From Nitrospirota bacterium (GTDB lineage Bacteria > Nitrospirota > Thermodesulfovibrionia > Thermodesulfovibrionales > SM23-35), in contig JAOUJR010000033.1 of NCBI GenBank assembly GCA_029883145.1, forward strand, positions 1 through 11,075: 11,075 bases of DNA, in the 5' to 3' direction. The number at the start of each line of letters is the position of its first letter. The stretch's first letter is position 1. The notes under the pieces were generated by a model. That model worked only from the letters and a program-made list of their open reading frames with translations, did no database searches and had not been told where the DNA came from. Below are positions 5,046-11,075 of the stretch, one piece after another. The position numbers and the translations under genes are program-made.

Positions 5046-7085
5046 ATGCCACGTGACATCCCTGTTGGAAATGGTAATCTTCTCGTTACATTTGACCAGG
5101 ATTATTGCATGCGTGACATATACTATCCTCATGTTGGAAAGGAAAATCACACTGATGGTCATAAGTTCAGGTTTGGCATATGGGTTGAAGAAAGATTCAA
5201 CTGGGTTGGAAGAGAGCGTTGGAATCTCAATCTTGAATATGTCCATGAAAGCCTTTTAACCCAAGTGAGTGCATTAAATGAAAATCTTGAAGTACACCTT
5301 TTCTGTAATGACATGGTTGATTTCACTGAGAATATGTATATAAAGAGGATAGTCCTGAAGAACCTTGCGCAAAGAGAAAGAGAATTCCGCATCTTTTTCC
5401 ACCATGACTACCATATTCTTGAATCTTCGGTAGGTGATACCGCATATTATGACCCTGATGAAAGAGCAATAATTCATTATAAGCAAAACCGTTATTTTCT
5501 GATGAGCGGCATAAGGGAAAATAAGCAAGGAGTAGATCAGTATGCCACAGGGATTAAAGAATTTCACGGATTGGAAGGCACATGGAAGGACGCTGAAGAT
5601 GGTTTGCTTGAAGGGCATACCATATCTCAGGGTTCTGTTGATTCAACACTCTCTTTTTCTGTCAGAGTTCCTTCACAGGGAGAACAGGTACTCTATTACT
5701 GGATTACTGCAGGAGAAAATTACGCAGAGGTAAGCCGTCTCAACAAAATGATAATGGGACATGGGCCAGAGTACTTTTTAAGACGTACAGAGAATTACTG
5801 GTGGGCTTGGGTAAACAAAGAGGAGTTTAATTTTGCAAACCTTCCAGAAAAGGTTATAAAACTTTTCAAAAAAAGCCTCCTTATCATGAGGACTAATATT
5901 GATAAAAATGGAGCAATAATCGCAGGAAATGATTCAGACGTTCAGCATTTTGCGAGGGACACTTACAGCTATATGTGGCCCAGGGATGGTGCACTTACTG
6001 CCATTGCTTTTGATATGGCTGGTTATCTTGGGGTAACCAGACGTTTTTTTGATTTCTGTCTCGATATAATACGCAAAGGCAAAGAATCTGTAGGCTATTT
6101 CCTTCACAAATATAACCCGGATGGTTCACTTGGAAGTTCATGGCATCCATGGGTAAACAATGGCGAAAGAAATTTACCTATTCAAGAGGATGGTACAGGT
6201 CTTGTGCTATGGGCGTTATGGCATCATTTTGATAAGTTCAAGGATATAGAATTTATAATAAGCCAGTATAAGGAACTGGTGATAAGATGTGGAGACTTTC
6301 TTGCTTCATATAGGGACAGCAGAACAGGCCTTCCGCTTCCATCCTACGACCTCTGGGAAGAAAAATGGGGGATACATATATTTACAGTATCTGCGGTGTA
6401 CACAGGACTTAGGGCAGCAGAAAACTTTGCTCAATTCTTTAGAGAAACAAAAAGAGCAAAGATATATGGCAGGGCAGCAGAAGAAATAAAAGGTGCAATA
6501 AACAAATACCTTTACAGCAAAGAGCATAGCAGATTCATAAAAACATTAGTCCCTCAAAAAGATGATTCCTTCGAATTAGACCTTACCATTGATGCCAGTA
6601 TTTATGCGCCGTTCTATTTCGGTGTTTTTGAACCAAGTGATGAACGTGTGGTGAATACAATGAACTCAATAATAGAACACCTATCGGTAAAAAACGGAGT
6701 TGGAGGGATAGCAAGGTACAACGGGGATGAGTATCACAGGGTAATTGATAATAAAGATGTGCCGGGTAATCCCTGGTTTATATGCACCCTCTGGATTGCG
6801 AAATGGTACATAGCAAAAGCAGAAAATCTCGAACAACTTCAAGAATCGCTCCCTATCCTTGAGTGGGTTGCCTCAAGGGCATTACCTTCAGGAGTTCTTG
6901 CTGAACAGGTTCACCCATATTCAAACCAACCTCTCTCAGTATCTCCCCTTACATGGAGCCATGCAACATTTGTTGCAACAGTACTTGAGTATCTTCAAAA
7001 AATGGAGAAAATATACATTTGTCCTAAATGTGGAAACTCAATGTTTAGGCACCAAGAGGGAGCTAAAACAGCACAGGTTAAATGA
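5046..7085 (+). CDS. Glycoside hydrolase family 15 (glucoamylase/glucodextranase-type), cytoplasmic
   Basis: The 679-aa protein has the two-domain GH15 build: an N-terminal beta-sandwich (about 1-260; MPRDIPVGNGNLLVTFD start, DIYYPHVGKENH) and an (alpha/alpha)6 catalytic barrel (about 275-650). In the barrel, ARDTYSYMWPRDGA, IQEDGTGLVLWALWHH, YDLWEEKWGIHIFT (general-acid Glu438 or 439) and LAEQVHPYSNQPLSVSPLTWSHA (general-base Glu620) are recognisable. Such enzymes release glucose from alpha-glucans, or act on related alpha-glucosides including trehalose, with inversion. No signal peptide is present, so an intracellular glycogen, maltodextrin or trehalose substrate is likely. After the barrel the protein adds a short tail with CPKCG (659-663), not part of standard GH15 enzymes. 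AGAGGAG (5033-5039) lies 6 nt before the ATG. Its stop lies 14 bp before the next gene. Confidence 0.92.
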   Translation: MPRDIPVGNGNLLVTFDQDYCMRDIYYPHVGKENHTDGHKFRFGIWVEERFNWVGRERWNLNLEYVHESLLTQVSALNENLEVHLFCNDMVDFTENMYIKRIVLKNLAQREREFRIFFHHDYHILESSVGDTAYYDPDERAIIHYKQNRYFLMSGIRENKQGVDQYATGIKEFHGLEGTWKDAEDGLLEGHTISQGSVDSTLSFSVRVPSQGEQVLYYWITAGENYAEVSRLNKMIMGHGPEYFLRRTENYWWAWVNKEEFNFANLPEKVIKLFKKSLLIMRTNIDKNGAIIAGNDSDVQHFARDTYSYMWPRDGALTAIAFDMAGYLGVTRRFFDFCLDIIRKGKESVGYFLHKYNPDGSLGSSWHPWVNNGERNLPIQEDGTGLVLWALWHHFDKFKDIEFIISQYKELVIRCGDFLASYRDSRTGLPLPSYDLWEEKWGIHIFTVSAVYTGLRAAENFAQFFRETKRAKIYGRAAEEIKGAINKYLYSKEHSRFIKTLVPQKDDSFELDLTIDASIYAPFYFGVFEPSDERVVNTMNSIIEHLSVKNGVGGIARYNGDEYHRVIDNKDVPGNPWFICTLWIAKWYIAKAENLEQLQESLPILEWVASRALPSGVLAEQVHPYSNQPLSVSPLTWSHATFVATVLEYLQKMEKIYICPKCGNSMFRHQEGAKTAQVK

Positions 7086-7099
7086 GAGGAGGTAATTTT

Positions 7100-7324
7100 A
7101 TGTCGAAGGTTGAGGACAATTATGAGAATGAAACTATATGCATTAAGTTTTGTGGGGTATGCCCAACATATCCAGGTGTTAAGGGAGAGTTATTATTTTG
7201 CGCCAGAGGGAAGAGCAGCTCACCAAAGCAAAAAGCCGGATGCAATTGTGGCCTCTGCGATGTCTGGAATAAGTACGATTTGACAGACTTTTATTATTGT
7301 ATTGAAGGAGAGGCAGAGGGGTAG
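7100..7324 (+). CDS. DUF2769 family cysteine-rich protein, 74 aa
   Basis: A small protein with eight Cys at residues 14, 18, 21, 34, 48, 50, 53 and 67, arranged CxxxCGxCP, LFCARGKS, GCNCGLCDVW and FYYCIEG, the pattern of DUF2769, a family of unknown function found in methanogens and anaerobic bacteria. The Cys clusters suggest iron-sulfur or zinc binding (inference). I start it at ATG 7100 because AGGAGGT (7087-7093) is 6 nt upstream; an in-frame ATG at 7082 overlaps the GH15 stop and lies before that site. It probably belongs to the GH15 operon. No signal peptide or membrane helix is seen. Confidence 0.85.
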   Translation: MSKVEDNYENETICIKFCGVCPTYPGVKGELLFCARGKSSSPKQKAGCNCGLCDVWNKYDLTDFYYCIEGEAEG

Positions 7325-7407
7325 AGGGATAAGACTCCTTTTGGGTTCTTTATTAATATAGCGAGAAAGGAGGATGAGGTGTAAAGATACCAGACGAGTA
7401 CACAAAG

Positions 7408-7436
7408 TTGCAAAGGGGAATTAGTCATAATAGTAT
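7408..7436 (+). promoter_or_regulatory. Possible sigma-70-type promoter of the ferritin-like gene
   Basis: TTGCAA (7408-7413) and TAGTAT (7431-7436) are separated by 17 bp in the 166-bp gap between the DUF2769 gene and the ferritin-like gene. Both boxes are only partial matches, so this is a weak call. Confidence 0.3.
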
Positions 7437-7490
7437 TAATCAAGAGTATTTCCAAGAATTAGTTTGAATGTTTAAAAAGGAGGTAGTGAA

Positions 7491-7916
7491 ATGGCAAAGC
7501 AAAAAGATACTGATGAGTTGTTAAAAATTTTGAAGGACTGGAAGGGCTTAGAGGATAAAACGATCGGCTTCGCAAAGGATATTTCGAAGAAGTCAAAAAA
7601 CGCCCTCGTGAAAATGACGATGGAGATGATCAGAAGTGATTCGGAAAAGCATAAGGTCATGCTGCAGGCGGCTATGGATCAAATGACAAAGGAGGCAATG
7701 CATATCAGTCCCGATGAACTCCTTTCTATCGCTGATCCTCTTGATAAACACATTGAAGCAGAGGCTCAATCTCTTAGTGCTGCGAGTGCTGCCCTTTCAA
7801 AAAATAAGGACTTCTTTGTTCGGTATATTCTCTCTTATCTCATAGCCGATGAGACAAAGCACCATGAAATGCTGAGCAGACTCGATGCGATAAAAAAGAG
7901 GTATGTTCCCTATTAA
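7491..7916 (+). CDS. Ferritin-like (rubrerythrin-related) four-helix protein, 141 aa
   Basis: Four amphipathic helices carry the ferritin-like pattern: Glu21 in helix 1, D50-S-E-K-H54 in helix 2, H87-x-E89-x-E91 in helix 3 and D120-E-T-K-H124 with His125-Glu126 in helix 4. Helix 4 has a full ExxH metal-ligand motif (Glu121, His124), but at the matching place in helix 2 Ser51 stands where Glu is expected, so the diiron site may be altered or use Asp50 or Glu52. Members handle iron or peroxide in the cytoplasm; this one lacks rubredoxin-type CxxC motifs. AAGGAGGT (7477-7484) sits 6 nt before the ATG. A large hairpin follows the gene, facing a convergent neighbour. Confidence 0.75.
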   Translation: MAKQKDTDELLKILKDWKGLEDKTIGFAKDISKKSKNALVKMTMEMIRSDSEKHKVMLQAAMDQMTKEAMHISPDELLSIADPLDKHIEAEAQSLSAASAALSKNKDFFVRYILSYLIADETKHHEMLSRLDAIKKRYVPY

Positions 7917-7970
7917 ATCCTTTTTGGGTGGTAACTCTCATAAGAGAGCATAACGAGAAGATATTTAAAT

Positions 7971-8009
7971 GAAATCAAAAGGGAAGGGAAATCCTTACCT
8001 TTTGATTTC
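7971..8009. terminator. Long hairpin between convergent genes, probable bidirectional terminator
   Basis: GAAATCAAAAGG (7971-7982) pairs with CCTTTTGATTTC (7998-8009), and AAGG (7984-7987) with CCTT (7993-7996), across a single G/A mismatch and a 5-nt loop. It lies after the ferritin-like gene and includes the last codons and stop of the minus-strand HEAT-repeat gene. The T-rich stretch after it on the plus strand (ATCACTATTTTTG) is modest. A smaller stem, CTCTC/GAGAG (7935-7948), precedes it. Confidence 0.7.
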
Positions 8010-8633
8010 ATCACTATTTTTGCACTTTGAGATAATCTCTCTGAGACTGACCTCTTTATATTGCATGTCTTCATACAGATATGCAGTGATATTTTCACTA
8101 TCCCGTGCAAGTTCAGGAATAATACCGAACTTACAGAGCGCCCATGCTGCATAAAGCCTCACGTCAGGTTTGGCTTTCACACAGTACCTTTTCAATTCTG
8201 GTGTGGAAAAGCGTACCAGTTCAGGTGAAGATTCTGCAATCCTTCCGACTGCCCAGATGATCCCTTTTTGAAGAAATTCTTCATCAATATTTGCCCAGAG
8301 AATCTGAGGGATGTCAGGGTATTTCTCGGGATCATTTCTCACAATTTCACCAATCATTTCAGGTGCACTCCAGCCAATACCGCCGGATTCATCTCTGATA
8401 CTCCAGATAAGCCTTCGTACGATGTTTCTTCCAAAATCCGGAAATCCAGCAGAAACTAATGCAGCAACCCTTCCAATTGCCTCTATGCTTTTCCATGCAA
8501 TTAGTTCTGATTTGTCATATGAAAGGGATATCAAATATCTCGCAATTTTATTCGGCTCATCAATACGGAGCAATTCGTCATAGTCAGTTCTGAGAAGTAT
8601 TTCATGTAATCTCTTATTCACCATTGATTGCAT
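7995..8633 (-). CDS. HEAT-repeat-like protein (DVU0298-type), 212 aa
   Basis: A soluble protein built of short paired helices. Repeat-like pieces include DKSELIAWKSIEAIGRVAA, RRLIWSIRDESGGIGWSAPEMIGEIV, LQKGIIWAVGRIAESSPELV and VRLYAAWALCKFG. These resemble HEAT/PBS-lyase-type repeats and, as I recall, the DVU0298 family of sulfate reducers and relatives. Such repeats usually bind protein partners; no catalytic motif is seen. The first ATG (8631-8633) is used here, but neither it nor a second ATG three codons later has a good Shine-Dalgarno, so the start is uncertain. It is transcribed away from the permease operon and toward the ferritin-like gene, and its final codons are part of the shared hairpin. 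Confidence 0.75.
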   Translation of the reverse strand: MQSMVNKRLHEILLRTDYDELLRIDEPNKIARYLISLSYDKSELIAWKSIEAIGRVAALVSAGFPDFGRNIVRRLIWSIRDESGGIGWSAPEMIGEIVRNDPEKYPDIPQILWANIDEEFLQKGIIWAVGRIAESSPELVRFSTPELKRYCVKAKPDVRLYAAWALCKFGIIPELARDSENITAYLYEDMQYKEVSLREIISKCKNSDEIKR

Positions 8634-8668
8634 AAACTATTTTACACGTTTGCATCGGTTATTGAGAA

Positions 8669-8697
8669 TTGATATATTGTAATGATAGTCTCATAAT
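8669..8697 (+). promoter_or_regulatory. Sigma-70-type promoter of the permease operon
   Basis: TTGATA (8669-8674) and CATAAT (8692-8697) are spaced by exactly 17 bp, each one base from consensus. The start site would be near 8704, just upstream of GGAGGAG (8720-8726) and the GTG at 8732. It lies in the divergent gap with the HEAT-repeat gene. Confidence 0.6.
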
Positions 8698-8731
8698 CTT
8701 AAACTAAATAAAGAGAAATGGAGGAGATAAA

Positions 8732-9664
8732 GTGGGAGCCTATCTGGTAAAAAAGCTGTTTTTGCTTATCCCACTTCTTTTCGGTATCACGTTGCTCACA
8801 TTTATCCTTACAAAATCTCTTCCAGGTGATCCTGTGTCGGGTATGGTTGGAGAGCGTGCACAACCAGAGGTTATTGAGAGAATAAGAAATGAGATTGGTG
8901 CTGATAAGGATGTCTTCAGACAATATTTTGGATATATAAAGCTCCTGCTGCAAGGAGAATTAGGACGTTCATACTACACAAACAGAAAAGTATTTGATGA
9001 CCTCATTTTGAAATTTCCGAATACTCTAAAACTCGCACTGGGAGCGATGAGTATTGCAATCCCTGTTGGCTTGTTTTTAGGTTTTCTCTCTGCGTATAAG
9101 AGAGAGAGCATTACAGATAGAATGATCACGTCATTGTCTGTGACAGGTTTGAGCATCCCTGTATTCTGGAGCGGACTTCTCCTCATGCTGTTCTTCAGCC
9201 TTACACTCAAACTCTTTCCTCCATCTGGCACAGGTGATATGAAGTTCCTCATCCTTCCTTCGATAACACTTTCTCTCCCTGCCCTTGCAACACTCGCACG
9301 GGTTACAAGGACTACACTATTAGAAATCTTTGACCTGCCTTTTGTGACTGTAACAAGATCAAAAGGAATCGCAGAGGTCAAATTAATCACTATCCATGTT
9401 TTCAAAAATGCACTTATTCCAATTGTAACCGTGATAGGTCTTGATTTTGGGAGTTATCTTAATGGTGCGGTACTCACAGAAACAATATTTGGTTGGGATG
9501 GTATCGGAAGATTTACCATGGAGGGAATAATAAAGAGAGACTATCCTGTAATAATGGGATGTATAATAACCAGCACGCTCATTTTTGTGCTCATCAACAC
9601 AGTTGTTGATATCGTTTATCATTATCTTGACCCGAGGATACGATTACATGAAAAGAGCAGGTAA
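8732..9664 (+). CDS. Dpp/Opp-type ABC transporter permease (DppB-like)
   Basis: An integral membrane protein of 310 aa, the normal DppB/OppB length. A first membrane helix (about 8-28) is followed by the family stretch LPGDP (30-34), an external segment with LGRSYYTNR, further membrane helices, and the EAA-type loop that contacts the ATPase (about 205-230; TRSKG and FKNALIP). The C-terminus has the typical GAVLTETIFGWDGIGR and HYLDPRIRL. It forms half of the membrane channel for peptide, nickel or related substrates; sequence alone does not give the substrate. The GTG start has GGAGGAG 5 nt upstream. The next permease starts inside its last codons. No binding protein or ATPase gene lies in the window. 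Confidence 0.92.
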   Translation: MGAYLVKKLFLLIPLLFGITLLTFILTKSLPGDPVSGMVGERAQPEVIERIRNEIGADKDVFRQYFGYIKLLLQGELGRSYYTNRKVFDDLILKFPNTLKLALGAMSIAIPVGLFLGFLSAYKRESITDRMITSLSVTGLSIPVFWSGLLLMLFFSLTLKLFPPSGTGDMKFLILPSITLSLPALATLARVTRTTLLEIFDLPFVTVTRSKGIAEVKLITIHVFKNALIPIVTVIGLDFGSYLNGAVLTETIFGWDGIGRFTMEGIIKRDYPVIMGCIITSTLIFVLINTVVDIVYHYLDPRIRLHEKSR

Positions 9665-10451
9665 GATTTCTGTAGCTCTATTGGTTGTAATATCTTTATG
9701 TTCTCTCTTTGCTCCCCTTATTTCGCAGTATGACCCTGACAGAATAGACCTTGATGCAATAAAAGAGCCACCGAGTTCAAAACATCTCTTCGGTACAGAC
9801 AATAAAGGGAGAGATATTTTTTCGAGGGTGCTTTATGGTGGAAGGATTTCTATAAGCGTTGCTCTTATTGCTGCGTTCTTATCGATGGGGATAGGCCTCA
9901 TTGTCGGTCTCTGTTCAGGGTATTTTGGAGGAAAGATTGATACAGCAATTATGGCCCTGGTTGATTTGATACTTTCCTTCCCTTCATTTCTTCTCGCAAT
10001 AGGTATCTCAATCATTTTTCCCCCTGGTATTTATACAGTAATGATTGCGATTGCTGCAGTCGGATGGGCATCATTTGCACGACTTATAAGGGGATATATT
10101 TTGACCTTACGGGAAGCTTCTTTTGTGGAAGCAGCAAGAGCCTTAGGATGCAGCAACATCAGGATAGTGTTTGTGCATCTTATGCCTCAGTGCATTCCAT
10201 TGACGCTTGTAATCATGGGTTTAAAACTTGGAGGATATATATTGACTGAAGCTTCATTGAGCTTTTTGGGATTAGGTGCTCAGCCACCCACTGCAACATG
10301 GGGATCAATGATAAGTGCGAACAGGGTATATATATCCTTAGCTCCATGGATGGTATTTTTTCCGGGGTTAATGATTGCAGTCACCGCGCTTTGTTGTAAT
10401 ATATTGGGGGATAATTTAAGAGACAGATTTGATGTGAAGATAAAAGAGTAA
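9648..10451 (+). CDS. Dpp/Opp-type ABC transporter permease (DppC-like)
   Basis: The partner permease, 267 aa. One N-terminal helix (about 8-25) leads to FAPLISQYDP and HLFGTDNKGRDIFSRVLYGGRISI (47-70), the DppC signature, then the BPD_transp_1 membrane domain with the EAA loop EAARALGC-x8-HLMPQCIP (161-184) and EASLSFLGLGAQPPTATWGSM (201-221). I begin at ATG 9648, which overlaps the upstream stop by 17 nt and has GAGGA (9634-9638) 9 nt before it; longer in-frame starts inside dppB would add sequence foreign to the family. It is slightly short for DppC (often about 280-300), mainly from a short cytoplasmic N-terminus. Its stop is 2 bp from that of the convergent dksA-like gene, so the operon ends here without its ATPases. 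Confidence 0.92.
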   Translation: MKRAGKISVALLVVISLCSLFAPLISQYDPDRIDLDAIKEPPSSKHLFGTDNKGRDIFSRVLYGGRISISVALIAAFLSMGIGLIVGLCSGYFGGKIDTAIMALVDLILSFPSFLLAIGISIIFPPGIYTVMIAIAAVGWASFARLIRGYILTLREASFVEAARALGCSNIRIVFVHLMPQCIPLTLVIMGLKLGGYILTEASLSFLGLGAQPPTATWGSMISANRVYISLAPWMVFFPGLMIAVTALCCNILGDNLRDRFDVKIKE

Positions 10452-10453
10452 CG

Positions 10454-10933
10454 CTACGCTTCCTTCAGTTTTTCCTCTTCTTCCTGTTGTGTTTTGCAAT
10501 CTATGCACATAGTGGTTACAGGTCTTGCATCAAGCCTTCTTAAATCGATTTCTTCTCCGCATTTCTCACATATGCCGAATATCCCATTTTCTATTCTGTC
10601 CAGGGCATTTTCAATTTTCTTTAGCAACCGTTGCTCTCTTCCTCTTAACCTCAGCATGAAATTTCTGTCTGTTTCGGCAGATGCCTGATCGCCAAGGTCA
10701 GGGAATGTTGTCTGTCCTGGGAGCTCATTAAGTGCTTCCTCAGCTTCAGAAAGGAGTGCCTCTTTCTGAACGATAAGGCGTTTTTTTATCTCCTGTATTT
10801 TTTTCTCTCTTCGTGTAAGGGGCTTGACTTTTTTCGTCTTTTGAATTGTTGTTTTTCTAAGCTTCGGACTCTTTGTCACTATCTTTTTTACTTCAGGTTT
10901 TTTCACTTTCTTAGTACCAAGCTTCTTTTTCAT
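10454..10933 (-). CDS. DksA/TraR-type zinc-finger protein with lysine-rich N-terminus
   Basis: The 159-aa protein has a coiled-coil core and a four-Cys zinc finger at CEKC (122-125) and CIDC (143-146), 17 residues apart. The coiled-coil tip carries D79-L-G-D82-Q-A84, the DxxDxA motif of DksA, which enters the RNA polymerase secondary channel and works with ppGpp. Unlike E. coli DksA, the first 45 residues are extremely basic (about 18 Lys and 3 Arg, KK repeated) and probably disordered. I start at ATG 10931-10933, with AGGAG (10939-10943) 5 nt upstream, rather than 15 codons further up, where no ribosome site is seen. Members of this family with basic tails also act as general transcription or sporulation-type regulators in other phyla, so the exact role is open. 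Confidence 0.88.
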   Translation of the reverse strand: MKKKLGTKKVKKPEVKKIVTKSPKLRKTTIQKTKKVKPLTRREKKIQEIKKRLIVQKEALLSEAEEALNELPGQTTFPDLGDQASAETDRNFMLRLRGREQRLLKKIENALDRIENGIFGICEKCGEEIDLRRLDARPVTTMCIDCKTQQEEEEKLKEA

Positions 10934-10958
10934 GATAACTCCTGTAACAAATTTTATT

Positions 10959-10988
10959 AGATTAACAAAAATATCCAATTGTAGTCAA
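10959..10988 (-). promoter_or_regulatory. Possible sigma-70 promoter of the dksA-like gene
   Basis: Read on the minus strand, TTGACT (10983-10988) and TAATCT (10959-10964) are 18 bp apart, giving a short leader before the AGGAG ribosome site and the ATG at 10933. A second TTGACA (11025-11030) and TATAAT (11006-11011) lie further up with a non-standard 13-bp gap. The remaining sequence to the window end shows no gene. Confidence 0.4.
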
Positions 10989-11075
10989 GGCAAATAGGAT
11001 GTAAAATTATAAGTAATATGTGCTTGTCAAGTGTTATCCCTTTGTGGTAATCTTCTTCAAAAAAGAGGACCTTTC

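Noticed and set aside
7366..7424. AAGGAGG followed at once by ATG, giving a 16-codon ORF
   Set aside because: There is no spacing between ribosome site and ATG, and the peptide is very short.
11006..11030. TTGACA plus TATAAT on the minus strand as the dksA promoter
   Set aside because: Both boxes are perfect, but the 13-bp gap is too short for a standard promoter.
1..11075. CRISPR arrays, tRNA/rRNA genes, insertion sequences
   Set aside because: No regular repeat-spacer pattern, no tRNA/rRNA-like sequence noticed, and no transposase or terminal inverted repeats.

Overview
The window is low-GC bacterial chromosome with dense operons, strong Shine-Dalgarno sites and frequent GTG starts. The gene mix is a superoxide dismutase tail, a cytochrome P460-type haem protein, DUF2892, PfpI, a YyaL-type thioredoxin-domain protein, a cytoplasmic GH15 enzyme, DUF2769, a ferritin-like protein, a HEAT-repeat protein, Dpp/Opp permeases and DksA. 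This mix, together with the probable sigma-54 promoter and the selenoprotein candidate, suggests an anaerobic or microaerophilic Nitrospirota (Thermodesulfovibrio-like) or Desulfobacterota relative. The taxonomy is inference from gene content only; no marker gene is present.

Layout. Positions 1-69 hold the 3' end of a probable Fe/Mn superoxide dismutase. Two unrecognised, translationally coupled small genes follow (119-801). A regulatory gap at 802-986 carries three closely spaced palindromes and a near-perfect -24/-12 (sigma-54) promoter, and drives an exported cytochrome P460-family gene (987-1508). Next comes a short DUF2892 membrane-protein gene (1707-1907) whose conserved Cys codon is TGA, followed at once by a bacterial-SECIS-like hairpin, so it probably encodes a selenoprotein. 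Then come pfpI (1932-2444) and a small conserved-looking ORF (2474-2748) that seems to have lost one base just after its start codon. A long DUF255/YyaL gene (2866-4860) is followed by a gap with a repeated octamer, a GH15 glycosidase (5046-7085), a Cys-rich DUF2769 protein (7100-7324) and a ferritin-like protein (7491-7916). A HEAT-repeat gene (minus strand, 7995-8633) converges on the ferritin-like gene across a large hairpin and diverges from a two-gene Dpp/Opp permease operon (8732-10451). A DksA/TraR zinc-finger gene with a lysine-rich N-terminus (minus strand, 10454-10933) ends 2 bp from the permease operon.

Taken together, the first 2.8 kb and the 7.1-7.9 kb stretch read as a loose oxidative/nitrosative-stress and thiol/metal-redox neighbourhood (superoxide dismutase, P460, Sec-DUF2892, PfpI, ferritin-like). 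The middle (YyaL, GH15) concerns carbohydrate-type (alpha/alpha)6-barrel proteins, and the right side is peptide/nickel-type import plus stringent-response-type regulation. The main new observation is the candidate DUF2892 selenoprotein at 1707-1907, which a standard gene finder would miss or truncate.
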